Shown: in pieces, positions 1 to 8,996 of the stretch | How positions within the stretch are numbered: position 1 is the stretch's first letter | Layout: every line of letters begins with the position of its first letter | Assembly: GCA_015660855.1 (NCBI GenBank) | Contig: JACSDG010000042.1 | Span: 1-43,828, forward strand | From: Magnetococcales bacterium | GTDB taxonomy: Bacteria > Pseudomonadota > Magnetococcia > Magnetococcales > UBA8363 | Length of the DNA: 43,828 nt | Direction: 5' to 3' | Made by a program: the position numbers and the translations under genes | Notes under the pieces: model-generated | What the model was told of the DNA's origin: nothing | Database searches by the model: none | The model's input: the letters and a program-made list of their open reading frames with translations, nothing else

Positions 1-45
1 CTCCAAGGTTTTGGTTTTGAATTTTATGGCGGGTCCAACTTTTGC
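1..45 (+). repeat. Tail of a GC-hairpin repeat unit
   Basis: The first bases read CTCCAAGGTTTTGGTTTTGAA, matching the distal end of the repeat units seen complete at 8604 and 41809. The unit is cut by the window edge, so its full structure is unknown. Confidence 0.5.
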
Positions 46-62
46 AAAAATGGGGAATTCCA

Positions 63-332
63 GTGAAAAAATATGCGATCTTGTTTGCAACGGCTTTGGT
101 TATGTCTGTTTCCGGGGTGGCCTGGAGTGAGGAGGGTGCGGGTGGATCTGGCGGTTCCCAGGGGGCCAAGGGTGACGGGCACAAGTTCCAGGAGCGCAAG
201 GCGGAAATATTAAAAAAAGTCGAAGCACGGCTGGCCGAAATCCAGAAAAGACACAGTTGTGTTCAGGCGGCGTCCAATCCGCAAGACCTGAAGGCATGCA
301 GACCTCAGGGTGGGGGGAAGGATGACCAATAA
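63..332 (+). CDS. Small secreted protein of unknown function
   Basis: This 89-residue protein starts at GTG 63, with a GGGGA motif just upstream. An in-frame ATG at 42 would add seven residues before the signal sequence and is less likely. Residues 1-22 form a signal peptide (MKKYAILF, then a hydrophobic stretch ending at VAWSEE), so the product is probably periplasmic. A Gly-rich linker follows, then a charged helical segment (KAEILKKVEARLAEIQKR), and near the C-terminus two cysteines in SCVQAASNPQDLKACR that could form a disulfide. Short periplasmic proteins with this helix-plus-CVQAA arrangement occur in proteobacteria, but I know of no assigned function. It is convergent with the DUF302 gene, with a hairpin repeat between them. 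Confidence 0.65.
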   Translation: MKKYAILFATALVMSVSGVAWSEEGAGGSGGSQGAKGDGHKFQERKAEILKKVEARLAEIQKRHSCVQAASNPQDLKACRPQGGGKDDQ

Positions 333-349
333 AATGGGGTCTTCTGTTA

Positions 350-463
350 CTATATAAAAACTAAAATTTTTAAAATTATTGCGGAGGTCAAGGTGGGATG
401 ATCCCCCCTTGACCTCTGTGATGGTTTCAACCTTGAAAAAAGAGGGTGGGCTGAATGGTCACG
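350..463 (-). repeat. GC-hairpin repeat with terminator-like stem
   Basis: The core is a 10-bp perfect inverted repeat, GAGGTCAAGG (384-393) and CCTTGACCTC (407-416), around a GGGATGATCCCC centre. On the minus strand it follows the DUF302 stop and reads TGACCATTCAGCCC, a T-run, AAGGTTGAAACC, then the hairpin and an A/T-rich tail. This is the order seen in the other copies. It could terminate both convergent genes. Confidence 0.7.
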
Positions 464-476
464 TATTGGTTGCTGG

Positions 477-875
477 TCATCCCAGGGCGTTGAGGGCAAG
501 ACGCATCTTTGCGGACACCTCTGCAACCACCTCGACAAGTTGCTTGTTTTGCATGACCTCACCGATGATCTCTGGGTTGATGGCAGCGACTTCGATTGAG
601 CCAGGGCTGTGTTCACGGACAACGACGTTGCATGGCAGGAAAACGCTGACATTGGGATCGGCCAGCATGGCCCTGTGCGCCAAAGGGGGGTTGCAGGCTC
701 CAAGGACGATGGTTTGCGGCCAGGCGACGTTCAGCTTGTTTTTGAAGGTTGCTGAAAGATCAATCTCTGTCAAAATACCAAATCCTTGTTGCATCAGTCC
801 CTGGCGAACCTTGGTTAATACCTCGTCAAAGGTACCCGCAACCGACTGAATTATTGTATAGCTTTTTTCGTTCAT
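477..875 (-). CDS. DUF302 family protein
   Basis: This is a 132-residue cytoplasmic protein. The start is ATG 875 because a GGAGG ribosome site lies 7 bases upstream; the reading frame extends 24 bases further but without a better site. The whole length matches the DUF302 pattern: an N-terminal YTIIQSVAGTFDEVLTKVRQGL, a 'GFGILTEIDL' strand, a central 'ILGACNPPLAHRAM' type motif (here VLGACNPPLAHRAM) and 'SVFLPCNVVV'. DUF302 proteins are small alpha/beta proteins of unknown biochemical role, sometimes found beside redox or metal genes. Nothing around it defines the role here; the next gene upstream is the TPR/peptidoglycan-binding gene on the same strand. Confidence 0.85.
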   Translation of the reverse strand: MNEKSYTIIQSVAGTFDEVLTKVRQGLMQQGFGILTEIDLSATFKNKLNVAWPQTIVLGACNPPLAHRAMLADPNVSVFLPCNVVVREHSPGSIEVAAINPEIIGEVMQNKQLVEVVAEVSAKMRLALNALG

Positions 876-925
876 AGCACGCCTCCATGTTAATTCCATT
901 GTAAAGAATAGTAAAAATAACCCTG

Positions 926-2437
926 TCAGGGGGGCAGGTGTTCCAATACGCCAATGATTGTTTTATTGTTGATCGTCTGGCTTTCGGGTAGTCCGATCCG
1001 TTTTTCAAAAACATGGATGGACTGGATGGTTTTGGTCCCGGGATATCCGTCTGCCGGGCCGGGATCGACACCGGTTTGCGTCAGGCCACGTTGCAGTAAT
1101 GTCACCAGCGTTTTAGGGTCCAGGGATTCATAGTCATGCACCGTACCCGCTTGCCGGCGCAGCATGGCAATCAACTCTTTGTGCTCTTCTCTGGCTTGGT
1201 GGAGGGTGTCGGTCTGGACATCGGTTTGACCGGCAAGGAGGGTCAGACATTCCATTTGCGTTTGTTCGGCCTGGACAAGCTTGCCCATTTTTTTGTAGAC
1301 GATGGTTTGCGTGGATAGAATTTGCGCCAGGAACGCGTTTTGACTGGGGGCATGGCCGCGAAGGATGGCGGTGGCGTGATGGTAGAAGGACATCGCCTCC
1401 TCGTCCTGATTTCCCAGGCGGGAATTTTCTCCCAGATTAAAGTAGATTTGGGCAATTTTGGAATGATTGGGTTTGAAAAATTTTTCTGCCAGTTCTAAGG
1501 ACCGGAGCAGCAGGGGTTGGGCAAGGTTCATTTTCCCCTGCTTTTGGTAAACATGGGCCAGTTCCGTCATGAAAGGGATCAATCCGGGGTTGTGTTCACC
1601 ATGCAACTGTTCTGCAATGGCCAGACTATTGAGCAACAGATTGGCTTTTTCTGTATCGGGCATGTCCGCGGAGTGTTGGGCTAGGGCCAGCATGAGGGTA
1701 ATCCTGGTACCCTGGTAAGGTCCGGGGGTCTTTGTCAGAATATCCAGGACTTTGGCGGTGGCCTCGGCGGCTTCGGTTTTGTGTTTCTCCTGCCATAATC
1801 TGACAATATCATCTTTTTTGAGGATCACTTCGGCGATGGAGTTGGGTTCAACGGTCTGCTTCCAAACTTCGGCCAGTTTTTTTTCGTGAACGTTGGCCAA
1901 ATCTTCCCTGCCAACCTGACGATGGATGGTTGCTAGGCGTTGGTGGATGCCTGCGGCAAAAATGGCACTGTCCGGATATTCTTTTTCAACAATACGAAGT
2001 CCGCGGTGTAATGCCTGGACTGCGCGGGTTTCTTCCCCTTTGCCCAGCCAAATCGCAGACAACTCCATGAGGGGATTGATCAGGACCATATTGTCCGGGC
2101 CAAATGTTTTTTCCAGCCAGAGAAAGGCTTTGATGGCAAGAAATTCTGCGCGATCCCAATGGCCGGATTCCTGGTGAATCTGCGATAGTCTAAAGATTTT
2201 ATGAATGATTTGCATGTCATAACCGTCCGGTGGCGTTGCGGACGCGTTCAGGGCATCAAACAGGGTATCGGCCTGGTTGGGGGCTTCCCCCCCTTTCCAA
2301 CGGTCAACCAGCGTGGCAAACTCTTTCCATGTGGGATTGGTTTCGCACCACCCTGGGACGATCTGGAGCAGGATCGACATAACAAAAATTGCTGCAATAC
2401 TTCCAGGTTTTGCAATGGTGCGACGTTTGGGCAACAA
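926..2437 (-). CDS. Secreted TPR protein with C-terminal peptidoglycan-binding-like domain
   Basis: The protein has about 503 residues from TTG 2437. This start gives a classical signal peptide (LLPKRRTIAKPGS, then a hydrophobic run ending at VPGWCETN), has AGG 8 bases upstream, and avoids overlap with the divergent nuclease gene. Earlier in-frame starts (ATG 2530, GTG 2557) would add a non-hydrophobic leader and overlap that gene. The middle is a series of helical TPR-like repeats (for example IHQRLATIHRQVGREDLA and IAQIYFNLGENSRLG). The last 70 residues (LVTLLQRGLTQTGVDPGPADGYPG ... TIQSIHVFEKRIGLP) match the peptidoglycan-binding 1 fold, in which DG.YG/PGT.T...V..F is typical. It probably acts as a periplasmic scaffold; no catalytic motif is visible. 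Confidence 0.75.
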   Translation of the reverse strand: MLPKRRTIAKPGSIAAIFVMSILLQIVPGWCETNPTWKEFATLVDRWKGGEAPNQADTLFDALNASATPPDGYDMQIIHKIFRLSQIHQESGHWDRAEFLAIKAFLWLEKTFGPDNMVLINPLMELSAIWLGKGEETRAVQALHRGLRIVEKEYPDSAIFAAGIHQRLATIHRQVGREDLANVHEKKLAEVWKQTVEPNSIAEVILKKDDIVRLWQEKHKTEAAEATAKVLDILTKTPGPYQGTRITLMLALAQHSADMPDTEKANLLLNSLAIAEQLHGEHNPGLIPFMTELAHVYQKQGKMNLAQPLLLRSLELAEKFFKPNHSKIAQIYFNLGENSRLGNQDEEAMSFYHHATAILRGHAPSQNAFLAQILSTQTIVYKKMGKLVQAEQTQMECLTLLAGQTDVQTDTLHQAREEHKELIAMLRRQAGTVHDYESLDPKTLVTLLQRGLTQTGVDPGPADGYPGTKTIQSIHVFEKRIGLPESQTINNKTIIGVLEHLPP

Positions 2438-2520
2438 TGAAATAACCTGACCTTTCCCAAATTGGGCATGAGGATGCTTCTTTTTGCCAAGTTGAACCGT
2501 TCTGCGATCTGGAAAAATAA

Positions 2521-5235
2521 ATGGTCCCATCGGCACTGATCCAAGGAATTGAGGCACTTGGCATTCATCTTGAGCGTGGCCATGTCCTGGTTACCGTCAA
2601 TCAGCGTCTGTCCAGGCACTTGACAGGGAGATTGAACACCTATCAGGCCTCTAAAGGCAACAAGGTTTGGTTGACGGCTGAAATAATCCCTTTGCAAGCC
2701 TGGTTGCGCAAAATGTGGCTGGAGTATCTGGATCGGCAGGTTTCTCCCGGCCAGGAGCCTCCCAGGCTGTTATCGGATCTGGCCCAGCGATGTTTGTGGG
2801 AGCGTGTTGTCGCCGAGGATTCCAGGAGGAAAAAAAAGGTGCTTTGGCCGCGCCAGACTGCCGTTCTGGCGCAGAAGGGATGGGAACAACTGCTTGAGTG
2901 GCGTTTGCAGTCTCCGGTGGCCGAATCCCAGGGTCATGAGGATACTCAGGCGTTTGTTCATTGGGTGGAAATTTTTGGGGAGCAAGCCCGGCGGGGGGGG
3001 ATGATTTTTTCCAACCAGTTGATGGGGTTTTTGGAAAATCATCTGGATCATCTTCATTTTCCCCCCGGTATCATCCTGGCAGGTTTTGATTCCTGGTCAC
3101 CGGCGACGGCCCATTTTTTTTCCCTGCTGCAAGATCGGGGGGTTGATGTGGCCCATTATGTTCCCGAATCCTTTGCTTGTTCTCCCGTGCTCCAATTGGC
3201 CATCGACCATGAGGCGGAAATCCGTTGTGCCGCCCAATGGGCCAAACAATGGGTCGAGAGGAAGGGTGACTCTTTGACGCCCGATCAAACGGTTGGGATC
3301 ATCCATCCTGTCTTGCACCAATGGCGCAATCAGGTCATCCGCATTTTTACCGAGGTTTTTTATCCTGGATCCCTGGAGTGGAATGCCCTCCCGGATGCCC
3401 CGGCATTCAATCTTTCGCTGGGATTTCCATTGACGGACAGTCCCTTGATTGCCGATGCCTTGTTTTTTTTACACCTGTGTCGTGATGGTGTCCTTACCGC
3501 AGCCGACGTTGGCCGCTTTCTGCACAGCCCGCATTGTGCGGGAGGACGTGGGGAAAACTCGGCCAGGGCTTTGCTGGATGTCCAATGGCGTGAAAAAGGT
3601 TGGCAGCGTATCTCTTTCAAGGAATTGTCGCAACGGGTCAATAAAAATGGCAAAACCCCCATTCTGGCCCGCATGTTGGGGCGGCTTGCCCGTTTGGATC
3701 CCCGGCACGAATGGTTTTCGCCCACGCGGCCATCGCAATGGCCGGTGCGTTTCTCTCAAATTCTGGCCCTCATGGGTTGGCCGGGGGAGGGTTCCCTTGC
3801 CAGCACCGATTTTCAATTGATTGAAACCTGGAAAGAAATGCTCGGAAGTTTGGCCGGGTTGGAAACAATAACCCCCCGCATGGACTATTCCCAGGCTTTG
3901 GCCATTCTGGTCCATGCCGCTGGTGAACATGTGTTCCAACCAGAAGGGGGGCAGGATGCCCCGGTACAGATTTTGGGGTCGTTGGAGGCGGAGGGTGAAA
4001 CGTTTGCGGCCCTTTGGATCATGGGCCTGTCCGATGATGTCTGGCCTCCCCGTCCCGATCCGAATCCTTTCCTGCCACGGGAATTTCAAAGAAGGCATGG
4101 CATGCCGCGTTCTTCCAGCGAGCGTGAATATGAATTTGCCGCCAGGATAACCCGGAATCTGCTGGGGGCCGCTCCCGTTGTCGTCGTGAGTTCGCCCCAA
4201 CGCGACGGGGATATGGAATTACGCATAAGCCCGTTTTTACGCGGTTTGGATCAGGTTCAAGAGACCGTTGCCGATCCGCCCGATTTTGTCCACCAGGTGC
4301 TTGCTTCCGGCAGGTTGGAAAAAATTGTCGCCGATAGCCCTCCCCCATGTCCGGATGCGCTTCCCCCATGTTCCATAGGGGTATTGAAGGCGCAGTCGCT
4401 GTGCCCGTTTCAGGCTTTTGCCCGGTATCGTCTGTTGGCCAAGCCGTTGCCGGTTGCCCAGGCAGGACTTTCCCCGGCGTTGCGGGGTCAGATAACCCAT
4501 CGTGCCCTGGCCGGTTTGCTGGTGCCGGGTTTTTCCATGAAACACTGGCGTACCCTTGCGCAAGATCATCGGGAAGCGGTCATCGGACAGGCTTGTACCC
4601 AGGCTCTGGAGGAGGAAATGAACCAACAGGAGGTCCAGGTGCCGCAAGGATTGTTGATACTGGAACGTGAAAGGCAGATCGGTCTGTTGCGGCAATGGAT
4701 GGAGGTGGAGGGGAGAAGGGGGGCCGATTTTACAGTCTTGGCGGTCGAAACGTGTGGAACCCTGCCTTTGGACCGTTTGACATTAAGTTATCGCATGGAT
4801 CGTATCGACCGTTTGGAAAACGATGATCGGGTCATCATCGACTATAAAACCGGTCGGGTTAACATGGGGGATTGGTTTGGAGAACGTCCCCGTGATCCGC
4901 AGATGCCCATTTATGCCTTGGCGTTGGAGGAGAGAATGGCAGCCATGGTTTATGGAGTGTTGTCGCGCAAGGAAAAACGCTTCATTGGTCTGGCGGAACA
5001 ATCGGATGTGCTGCCGGGGGTGGCTTGGTTGAAAGGCCAGGATGAGGATCTGGACGCAACCGATTTCCTCACTTTGAAAGAACATTGGCGTCAGATTGTA
5101 GCCCAGGTGGCGCGGGAGTTTGTTCAGGGCGAGGCCCGGGTGGATCCCCAGGCCCGGGCTTGTGACCTGTGTGATCTTCAACCTTTGTGCCGCATTGACG
5201 AGCCAACCCAGGATTTTCGTCATGATATTGAGTGA
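2521..5235 (+). CDS. AddB-like PD-(D/E)XK nuclease, Fe-S cluster type
   Basis: This 904-residue protein is probably the nuclease/scaffold half of an AddAB-like double-strand-break repair enzyme (the TIGR03623-like lineage). The N-terminus carries GHVLVTVNQRLSRHL, typical of the inactivated helicase fold of AddB proteins, and no Walker A is seen. The C-terminal nuclease shows D760/D763 (MDRIDRL) and IIDYKTG at 772-778, with D774 and K776 as PD-(D/E)XK residues. Cysteines C628 (QSLCPFQAFARY) and C881, C884 and C890 (CDLCDLQPLC) have the spacing of the AddB iron-sulfur clasp. The helicase partner follows with a 14-base overlap, so the two are co-translated. Length is as expected. The start ATG 2521 is weakly supported by GGA upstream, but the conserved N-terminal motif requires it. 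Confidence 0.9.
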   Translation: MVPSALIQGIEALGIHLERGHVLVTVNQRLSRHLTGRLNTYQASKGNKVWLTAEIIPLQAWLRKMWLEYLDRQVSPGQEPPRLLSDLAQRCLWERVVAEDSRRKKKVLWPRQTAVLAQKGWEQLLEWRLQSPVAESQGHEDTQAFVHWVEIFGEQARRGGMIFSNQLMGFLENHLDHLHFPPGIILAGFDSWSPATAHFFSLLQDRGVDVAHYVPESFACSPVLQLAIDHEAEIRCAAQWAKQWVERKGDSLTPDQTVGIIHPVLHQWRNQVIRIFTEVFYPGSLEWNALPDAPAFNLSLGFPLTDSPLIADALFFLHLCRDGVLTAADVGRFLHSPHCAGGRGENSARALLDVQWREKGWQRISFKELSQRVNKNGKTPILARMLGRLARLDPRHEWFSPTRPSQWPVRFSQILALMGWPGEGSLASTDFQLIETWKEMLGSLAGLETITPRMDYSQALAILVHAAGEHVFQPEGGQDAPVQILGSLEAEGETFAALWIMGLSDDVWPPRPDPNPFLPREFQRRHGMPRSSSEREYEFAARITRNLLGAAPVVVVSSPQRDGDMELRISPFLRGLDQVQETVADPPDFVHQVLASGRLEKIVADSPPPCPDALPPCSIGVLKAQSLCPFQAFARYRLLAKPLPVAQAGLSPALRGQITHRALAGLLVPGFSMKHWRTLAQDHREAVIGQACTQALEEEMNQQEVQVPQGLLILERERQIGLLRQWMEVEGRRGADFTVLAVETCGTLPLDRLTLSYRMDRIDRLENDDRVIIDYKTGRVNMGDWFGERPRDPQMPIYALALEERMAAMVYGVLSRKEKRFIGLAEQSDVLPGVAWLKGQDEDLDATDFLTLKEHWRQIVAQVAREFVQGEARVDPQARACDLCDLQPLCRIDEPTQDFRHDIE

Positions 5236-8200
5236 TCATCGAGCGCGGGAAACCGCCTTGGACATCCATCGTTCATTTATTGTCCAGGCCCCTGCGGGTT
5301 CGGGTAAAACGGGGTTGTTGACGCAAAGGGTGTTGGCACTGCTGGCGCAGGTGGGGCAACCGGAAGAGATTGTGGCCATTACCTTTACCCGAAAAGCGGC
5401 TGCGGAGATGAAGGATCGGGTATTGAAATCCTTGACGATGGAGGGTCGGGAACCGCCAAAATCTGAATTTGACCAAAAAACCTGGCATCTGGCCCAAGCG
5501 GTTCTGGAACGGGATCGGCAACGGCAATGGCGGTTATTGGAAAACCCCAACCGCCTGCACATCATGACCATCGATGCCTTGTGCCATGCCATTGTGCGGC
5601 AGTTGCCCATTTTGACCGAACTGGGGGGCAAGGCGGCTTTGGCGGATCATGCCGAATTGTTTTATCGCCAGGCGGCACGGGAAACCTTGGACGTTTTTGA
5701 TGCGGATTGCCCATGGAAATGGGCGGTGGAGGATCTTTTCCGACATTTGGACAACGATTGGGCCAGGATTGAATCCATGCTGGCCGAACTTTTGGCACGC
5801 CGGGATCAATGGTTGCGCCATGTCAGCCAGGGGGCCGACGAATCCTTGCTGGAAAGGTTGAATACTTCTCTTGCGGTCATGATCCGCATGGAGCTTTCGA
5901 CCATTGCGGCCATGATTCCAGATGCGTTGTGGCCGGAAATCGTGGCGATCATGGCTTTTGCCAAAAGTCGGTTGCTGGCCGACAACAATACCTTGTCTGC
6001 GTGGATTGAGCGGGTTGATCCTCCAGGTGTGGAGGTCGTTGATGTGATTTTGTGGCATGAACTGGCCGATACCCTGCTGACCCGGGAGGGGACATGGCGC
6101 AAGCGTTTGGACGTTCGTGTGGGTTTCCCCCCAAAAACCAGGGAGAAGGATCGGGCTTTGGCGGTGTTGGAACGGATGGCGGATGTGGATGGTTTGGCAG
6201 CGGCGTTGGGTGGGGTACGCCAACTTCCGGCGGACTTTTATTCGCAACAACAATGGCAAATATTAAAATCCCTGTTGACCTTGCTCAAGGTTGCGGCAGG
6301 TCACCTGATGGTCCAGTTTGCCGCCCGGGAGGGGGTGGACCATATGGAGGTCGCCAGGCGTGCGATCATGGCGTTGGGGGCGGCTGACAATCCTTCCGAT
6401 CTGGCCTTGCGGCTCGACCATCGTATTCGCCACATTCTGGTGGATGAGTTCCAGGACACGTCGCGTTTGCAGTATGAACTTTTGGAACGCATGATCGCCG
6501 GATGGGATCCCTCCGAGGGCAACACCCTTTTTTTGGTAGGGGATCCCATGCAATCGATCTATCGGTTTCGGGAAGCGGATGTGGGTTTGTTTTTGAAGGT
6601 GCAAAGTGAGGGGATCGGCCCGGTGAAGGTCATCCCCTTGCACCTGGAGGTTAATTTTCGTTCCGTCCCGGGAATTGTGGACTGGGTCAACGCCAGCATG
6701 AAAATTGTTTTTCCCAGGGTACAACGTCCGGAGACCGGGGCGGTTGAATTTAAAAGGTCGCAGCCTTTTTTGCCGGCTGGAACCGGGGATGCTGTGGTTC
6801 TCAGGGGATGTCGGGATCGCGATGACGAAGCGCGGCAGGTGGTGGATTGGGCACGGATGGCCCGCAGTCGTGGCCAAAGTGTTTGCATTCTGGCTCGGAA
6901 TCGCGGGCATCTGTCCCGTATTCTGCCGGAACTGGACGCCAAGGGTTTGCACTACCAGGCGGTGGAACTGCATCCCCTGGCCCGGGTGCCGGTGATTCAG
7001 GATTTACTGGCTTTGACGCGTGCCCTGATTCACCCTGGGGATCGGGTGGCATGGCTGGCGGTACTCAGGGCGCCCTGGTGCGGATTGTCTTTGGCTGACC
7101 TTCATGTCATCGCCAATTGGGATCCCAAGGCCACCCTGTGGGATTGTCTGCAACAATCTCAAAGGGTGAATGACCTGATTTCCCCGGTAGGGCGCGACAT
7201 CCTTGCGCGGGTTTGTCCGATTCTGGAGGCGGCCCGGACGCAAAGGGGTCATTGGTCGGCGTTTCCCGGACCTGGGGCGTTGCGGCGTTGGGTGGAAGGG
7301 ACTTGGCGCATGTTGGGTGCCCCGGCGACGTTGTCACGCGAACGGTATTTGAGCGATGCAAAAAGTTTTTTTGATTTGTTGGAGTCTCTTGAAAACAATG
7401 GGGCACCGTTGGATACCCAAACCCTTGAGGATCAAGTCTCCACCCTGTTTGCCAACATCGATCCCCAGGCCGATCCCAAACTTGTGGTGATGACGATTCA
7501 CAAGGCCAAGGGTTTGGAATTTGATTGTGTCATTGTTCCCGGATTGGATCGGCAACCCAGGCCGGACGACAAGCGACTTTTGTTGTGGATGGACCCTCCG
7601 GTATTGGATGGCGAAGATATTTCTGCGGCACCATTGGTCCCTTTGCTGGCTCCCATTGGGGGAGGAGACGGGGCGGATGGGGATTCTATCTACCGGTTTG
7701 TTTGGCGGATGGAGAAGGAAAAATCGAAAAACGAGGTGTGCCGGTTGCTGTATGTGGCGGTGACACGAGCTAAACAAAATTTGTATCTGTCGGGTTTGGC
7801 GCAAGAGGAAGAGTCCCAACCTGCCGTCGCTTCCTTCATGGGAGTTTTGTGGCCTTTTGTGGAAAAAAACTTTGCTATGGGGCACGCGGAGGGGCAGGGG
7901 GGGATGGCAGAGAGCGAGGCTTTGCCCATCCTTTTTCATTACCGTCTGCACCGGGATTGGCATCTTCCTTCCCCACTTCCCTGGATGGATGACACTCCGG
8001 TGAACAGTCGTGTTGTCCTGGGTGAGCCGATTGTTTTTGATTGGGTTGGAAGGGAATCGCGGTTGTTGGGTATCGTGATCCATCGATTTCTGGCCATCAT
8101 GGCGAAGGAGGGGATGGAGCATTGGTCCCCTCGGCGTATTGGGCAATACCGGGAGGTTTTTAAAAATCATCTGCTTGTCCTGGGCATGTCCCAGGACAGG

Positions 8201-8581
8201 TTGGAAGAGGCGTTGCAGCATGTGAGCCGGGGGTTGACGACGGTGCTTGGTTCGGCGAAAGGGCGGTGGTTATTGGATCGCCATCACCGTGATGCCCATT
8301 CCGAGTGGCGGGTGACGGGCAGGGTCAACAATCGTCTGGTGAGCGTCAGCATTGATCGTTCGTTTGTGGACCAGGACGGCGTTCGTTGGATTATTGACTT
8401 TAAAACCAGTCAGCACGAAGGTGGCGATAAAGAGGGATTTCTGGCCAACGAAAAAATACGTTATCAGGCGCAGTTGGATCTTTATGCCCGCTTGATCGAC
8501 GCCATGGAAGATCGTCCTATCCGCCTTGGCCTTTTTTTTCCTTTGATGGACTCTTGGCTGGAGTGGCCTTGGCTGGGGTAG
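5222..8581 (+). CDS. AddA/UvrD-like helicase-nuclease
   Basis: This 1119-residue superfamily 1A helicase has a C-terminal nuclease and is the motor of the AddAB-like repair complex. The motifs are: Walker A GSGKT at 26-30 (QAPAGSGKT); FTRKAAAEM (motif Ia); DEFQDTS from D408 (motif II); GDPMQSIYRFREAD (motif III); IHKAKGLEFD at about 759-768 (motif V); YVAVTRAK near 844-851 (motif VI); and a nuclease site IIDFKT with D1059 and K1061, followed by QAQLDLYA. ATG 5222 is chosen because it puts the Walker A at the usual distance; it overlaps the nuclease gene by 14 bases. A frame extension back to 5120 lies wholly inside the upstream gene and is rejected. The role inferred is end resection for RecA-dependent recombination. 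Confidence 0.92.
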   Translation: MILSDHRARETALDIHRSFIVQAPAGSGKTGLLTQRVLALLAQVGQPEEIVAITFTRKAAAEMKDRVLKSLTMEGREPPKSEFDQKTWHLAQAVLERDRQRQWRLLENPNRLHIMTIDALCHAIVRQLPILTELGGKAALADHAELFYRQAARETLDVFDADCPWKWAVEDLFRHLDNDWARIESMLAELLARRDQWLRHVSQGADESLLERLNTSLAVMIRMELSTIAAMIPDALWPEIVAIMAFAKSRLLADNNTLSAWIERVDPPGVEVVDVILWHELADTLLTREGTWRKRLDVRVGFPPKTREKDRALAVLERMADVDGLAAALGGVRQLPADFYSQQQWQILKSLLTLLKVAAGHLMVQFAAREGVDHMEVARRAIMALGAADNPSDLALRLDHRIRHILVDEFQDTSRLQYELLERMIAGWDPSEGNTLFLVGDPMQSIYRFREADVGLFLKVQSEGIGPVKVIPLHLEVNFRSVPGIVDWVNASMKIVFPRVQRPETGAVEFKRSQPFLPAGTGDAVVLRGCRDRDDEARQVVDWARMARSRGQSVCILARNRGHLSRILPELDAKGLHYQAVELHPLARVPVIQDLLALTRALIHPGDRVAWLAVLRAPWCGLSLADLHVIANWDPKATLWDCLQQSQRVNDLISPVGRDILARVCPILEAARTQRGHWSAFPGPGALRRWVEGTWRMLGAPATLSRERYLSDAKSFFDLLESLENNGAPLDTQTLEDQVSTLFANIDPQADPKLVVMTIHKAKGLEFDCVIVPGLDRQPRPDDKRLLLWMDPPVLDGEDISAAPLVPLLAPIGGGDGADGDSIYRFVWRMEKEKSKNEVCRLLYVAVTRAKQNLYLSGLAQEEESQPAVASFMGVLWPFVEKNFAMGHAEGQGGMAESEALPILFHYRLHRDWHLPSPLPWMDDTPVNSRVVLGEPIVFDWVGRESRLLGIVIHRFLAIMAKEGMEHWSPRRIGQYREVFKNHLLVLGMSQDRLEEALQHVSRGLTTVLGSAKGRWLLDRHHRDAHSEWRVTGRVNNRLVSVSIDRSFVDQDGVRWIIDFKTSQHEGGDKEGFLANEKIRYQAQLDLYARLIDAMEDRPIRLGLFFPLMDSWLEWPWLG

Positions 8582-8603
8582 GAGATGGCGTTGCGGTTTG
8601 AAC

Positions 8604-8715
8604 GTAACCATTCAGTCCCCCCCTCTTTTTTTTTTAGGTTGAAACTATTGTGGGGGTCCGGGGGGGATCATCCCCCCGTGCTGCGGTTTGGAGGCAGAGC
8701 CTCCAAGGTTCTTCT
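8604..8715 (+). repeat. GC-hairpin repeat at left edge of the defence island
   Basis: The order is CGTAACCATTCAGT, a C-run and T-run, AGGTTGAAACTATTG, GGGGGGATCATCCCCCC hairpin, GTGCTGCGGTTT, then a second hairpin GGAGGC-AGA-GCCTCC and AAGGTTCTT. It starts 22 bases after the helicase stop and ends exactly where the truncated gene begins. It therefore marks the left junction of the island. Confidence 0.8.
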
Positions 8716-8979
8716 TTAAAAGAATTGGATGATACCAAGCATCAGATCCGCGACATGCAACGGCGCAGCCGTCAGGCTCCCACCATCAATGAGCAGCACA
8801 GCCTGCAGGAAGAAATCGCCAAGATCAAGCGTAAGAAACGCACCTTACGAGAACGGATCTTTGACATCGAGGACGAGATTGCTGAAAAGCGCGACCGCCT
8901 CGTGGAATCGCTCGAAAAACGTATGCAACAAAAAACAACTGTCACGCCGGTGTTCATCATCCGGTGGAGCGTGATTTAA
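8716..8979 (+). pseudogene. C-terminal remnant of a large protein, probably a SNF2-type helicase
   Basis: About 87 codons remain in frame up to TAA 8977-8979. They encode a charged coiled coil (LKELDDTKHQIRDMQRRS, EEIAKIKRKKRTLRERIFDIEDEIAEKRDRLVESLEKRM) ending in TPVFIIRWSVI. This is how the C-terminus of SNF2/DEAD helicases encoded next to Mod-type methyltransferases looks, where the coiled coil is followed by a 'F.IRW.V' end. No start codon with a ribosome site is present, and the upstream sequence is the repeat unit, so the N-terminal part has been lost. The methyltransferase begins 17 bases after the stop. Base use resembles the island rather than the preceding helicase. The family is my inference; a small free-standing coiled-coil gene is the alternative. 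Confidence 0.6.
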
Positions 8980-8996
8980 GGAATCAGGAGATAACC

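Noticed and set aside
7334-8221. Minus-strand open frame of 295 codons opposite the AddA-like gene
   Set aside because: It is a shadow of the helicase-nuclease reading frame; its translation is low in complexity and matches no family.
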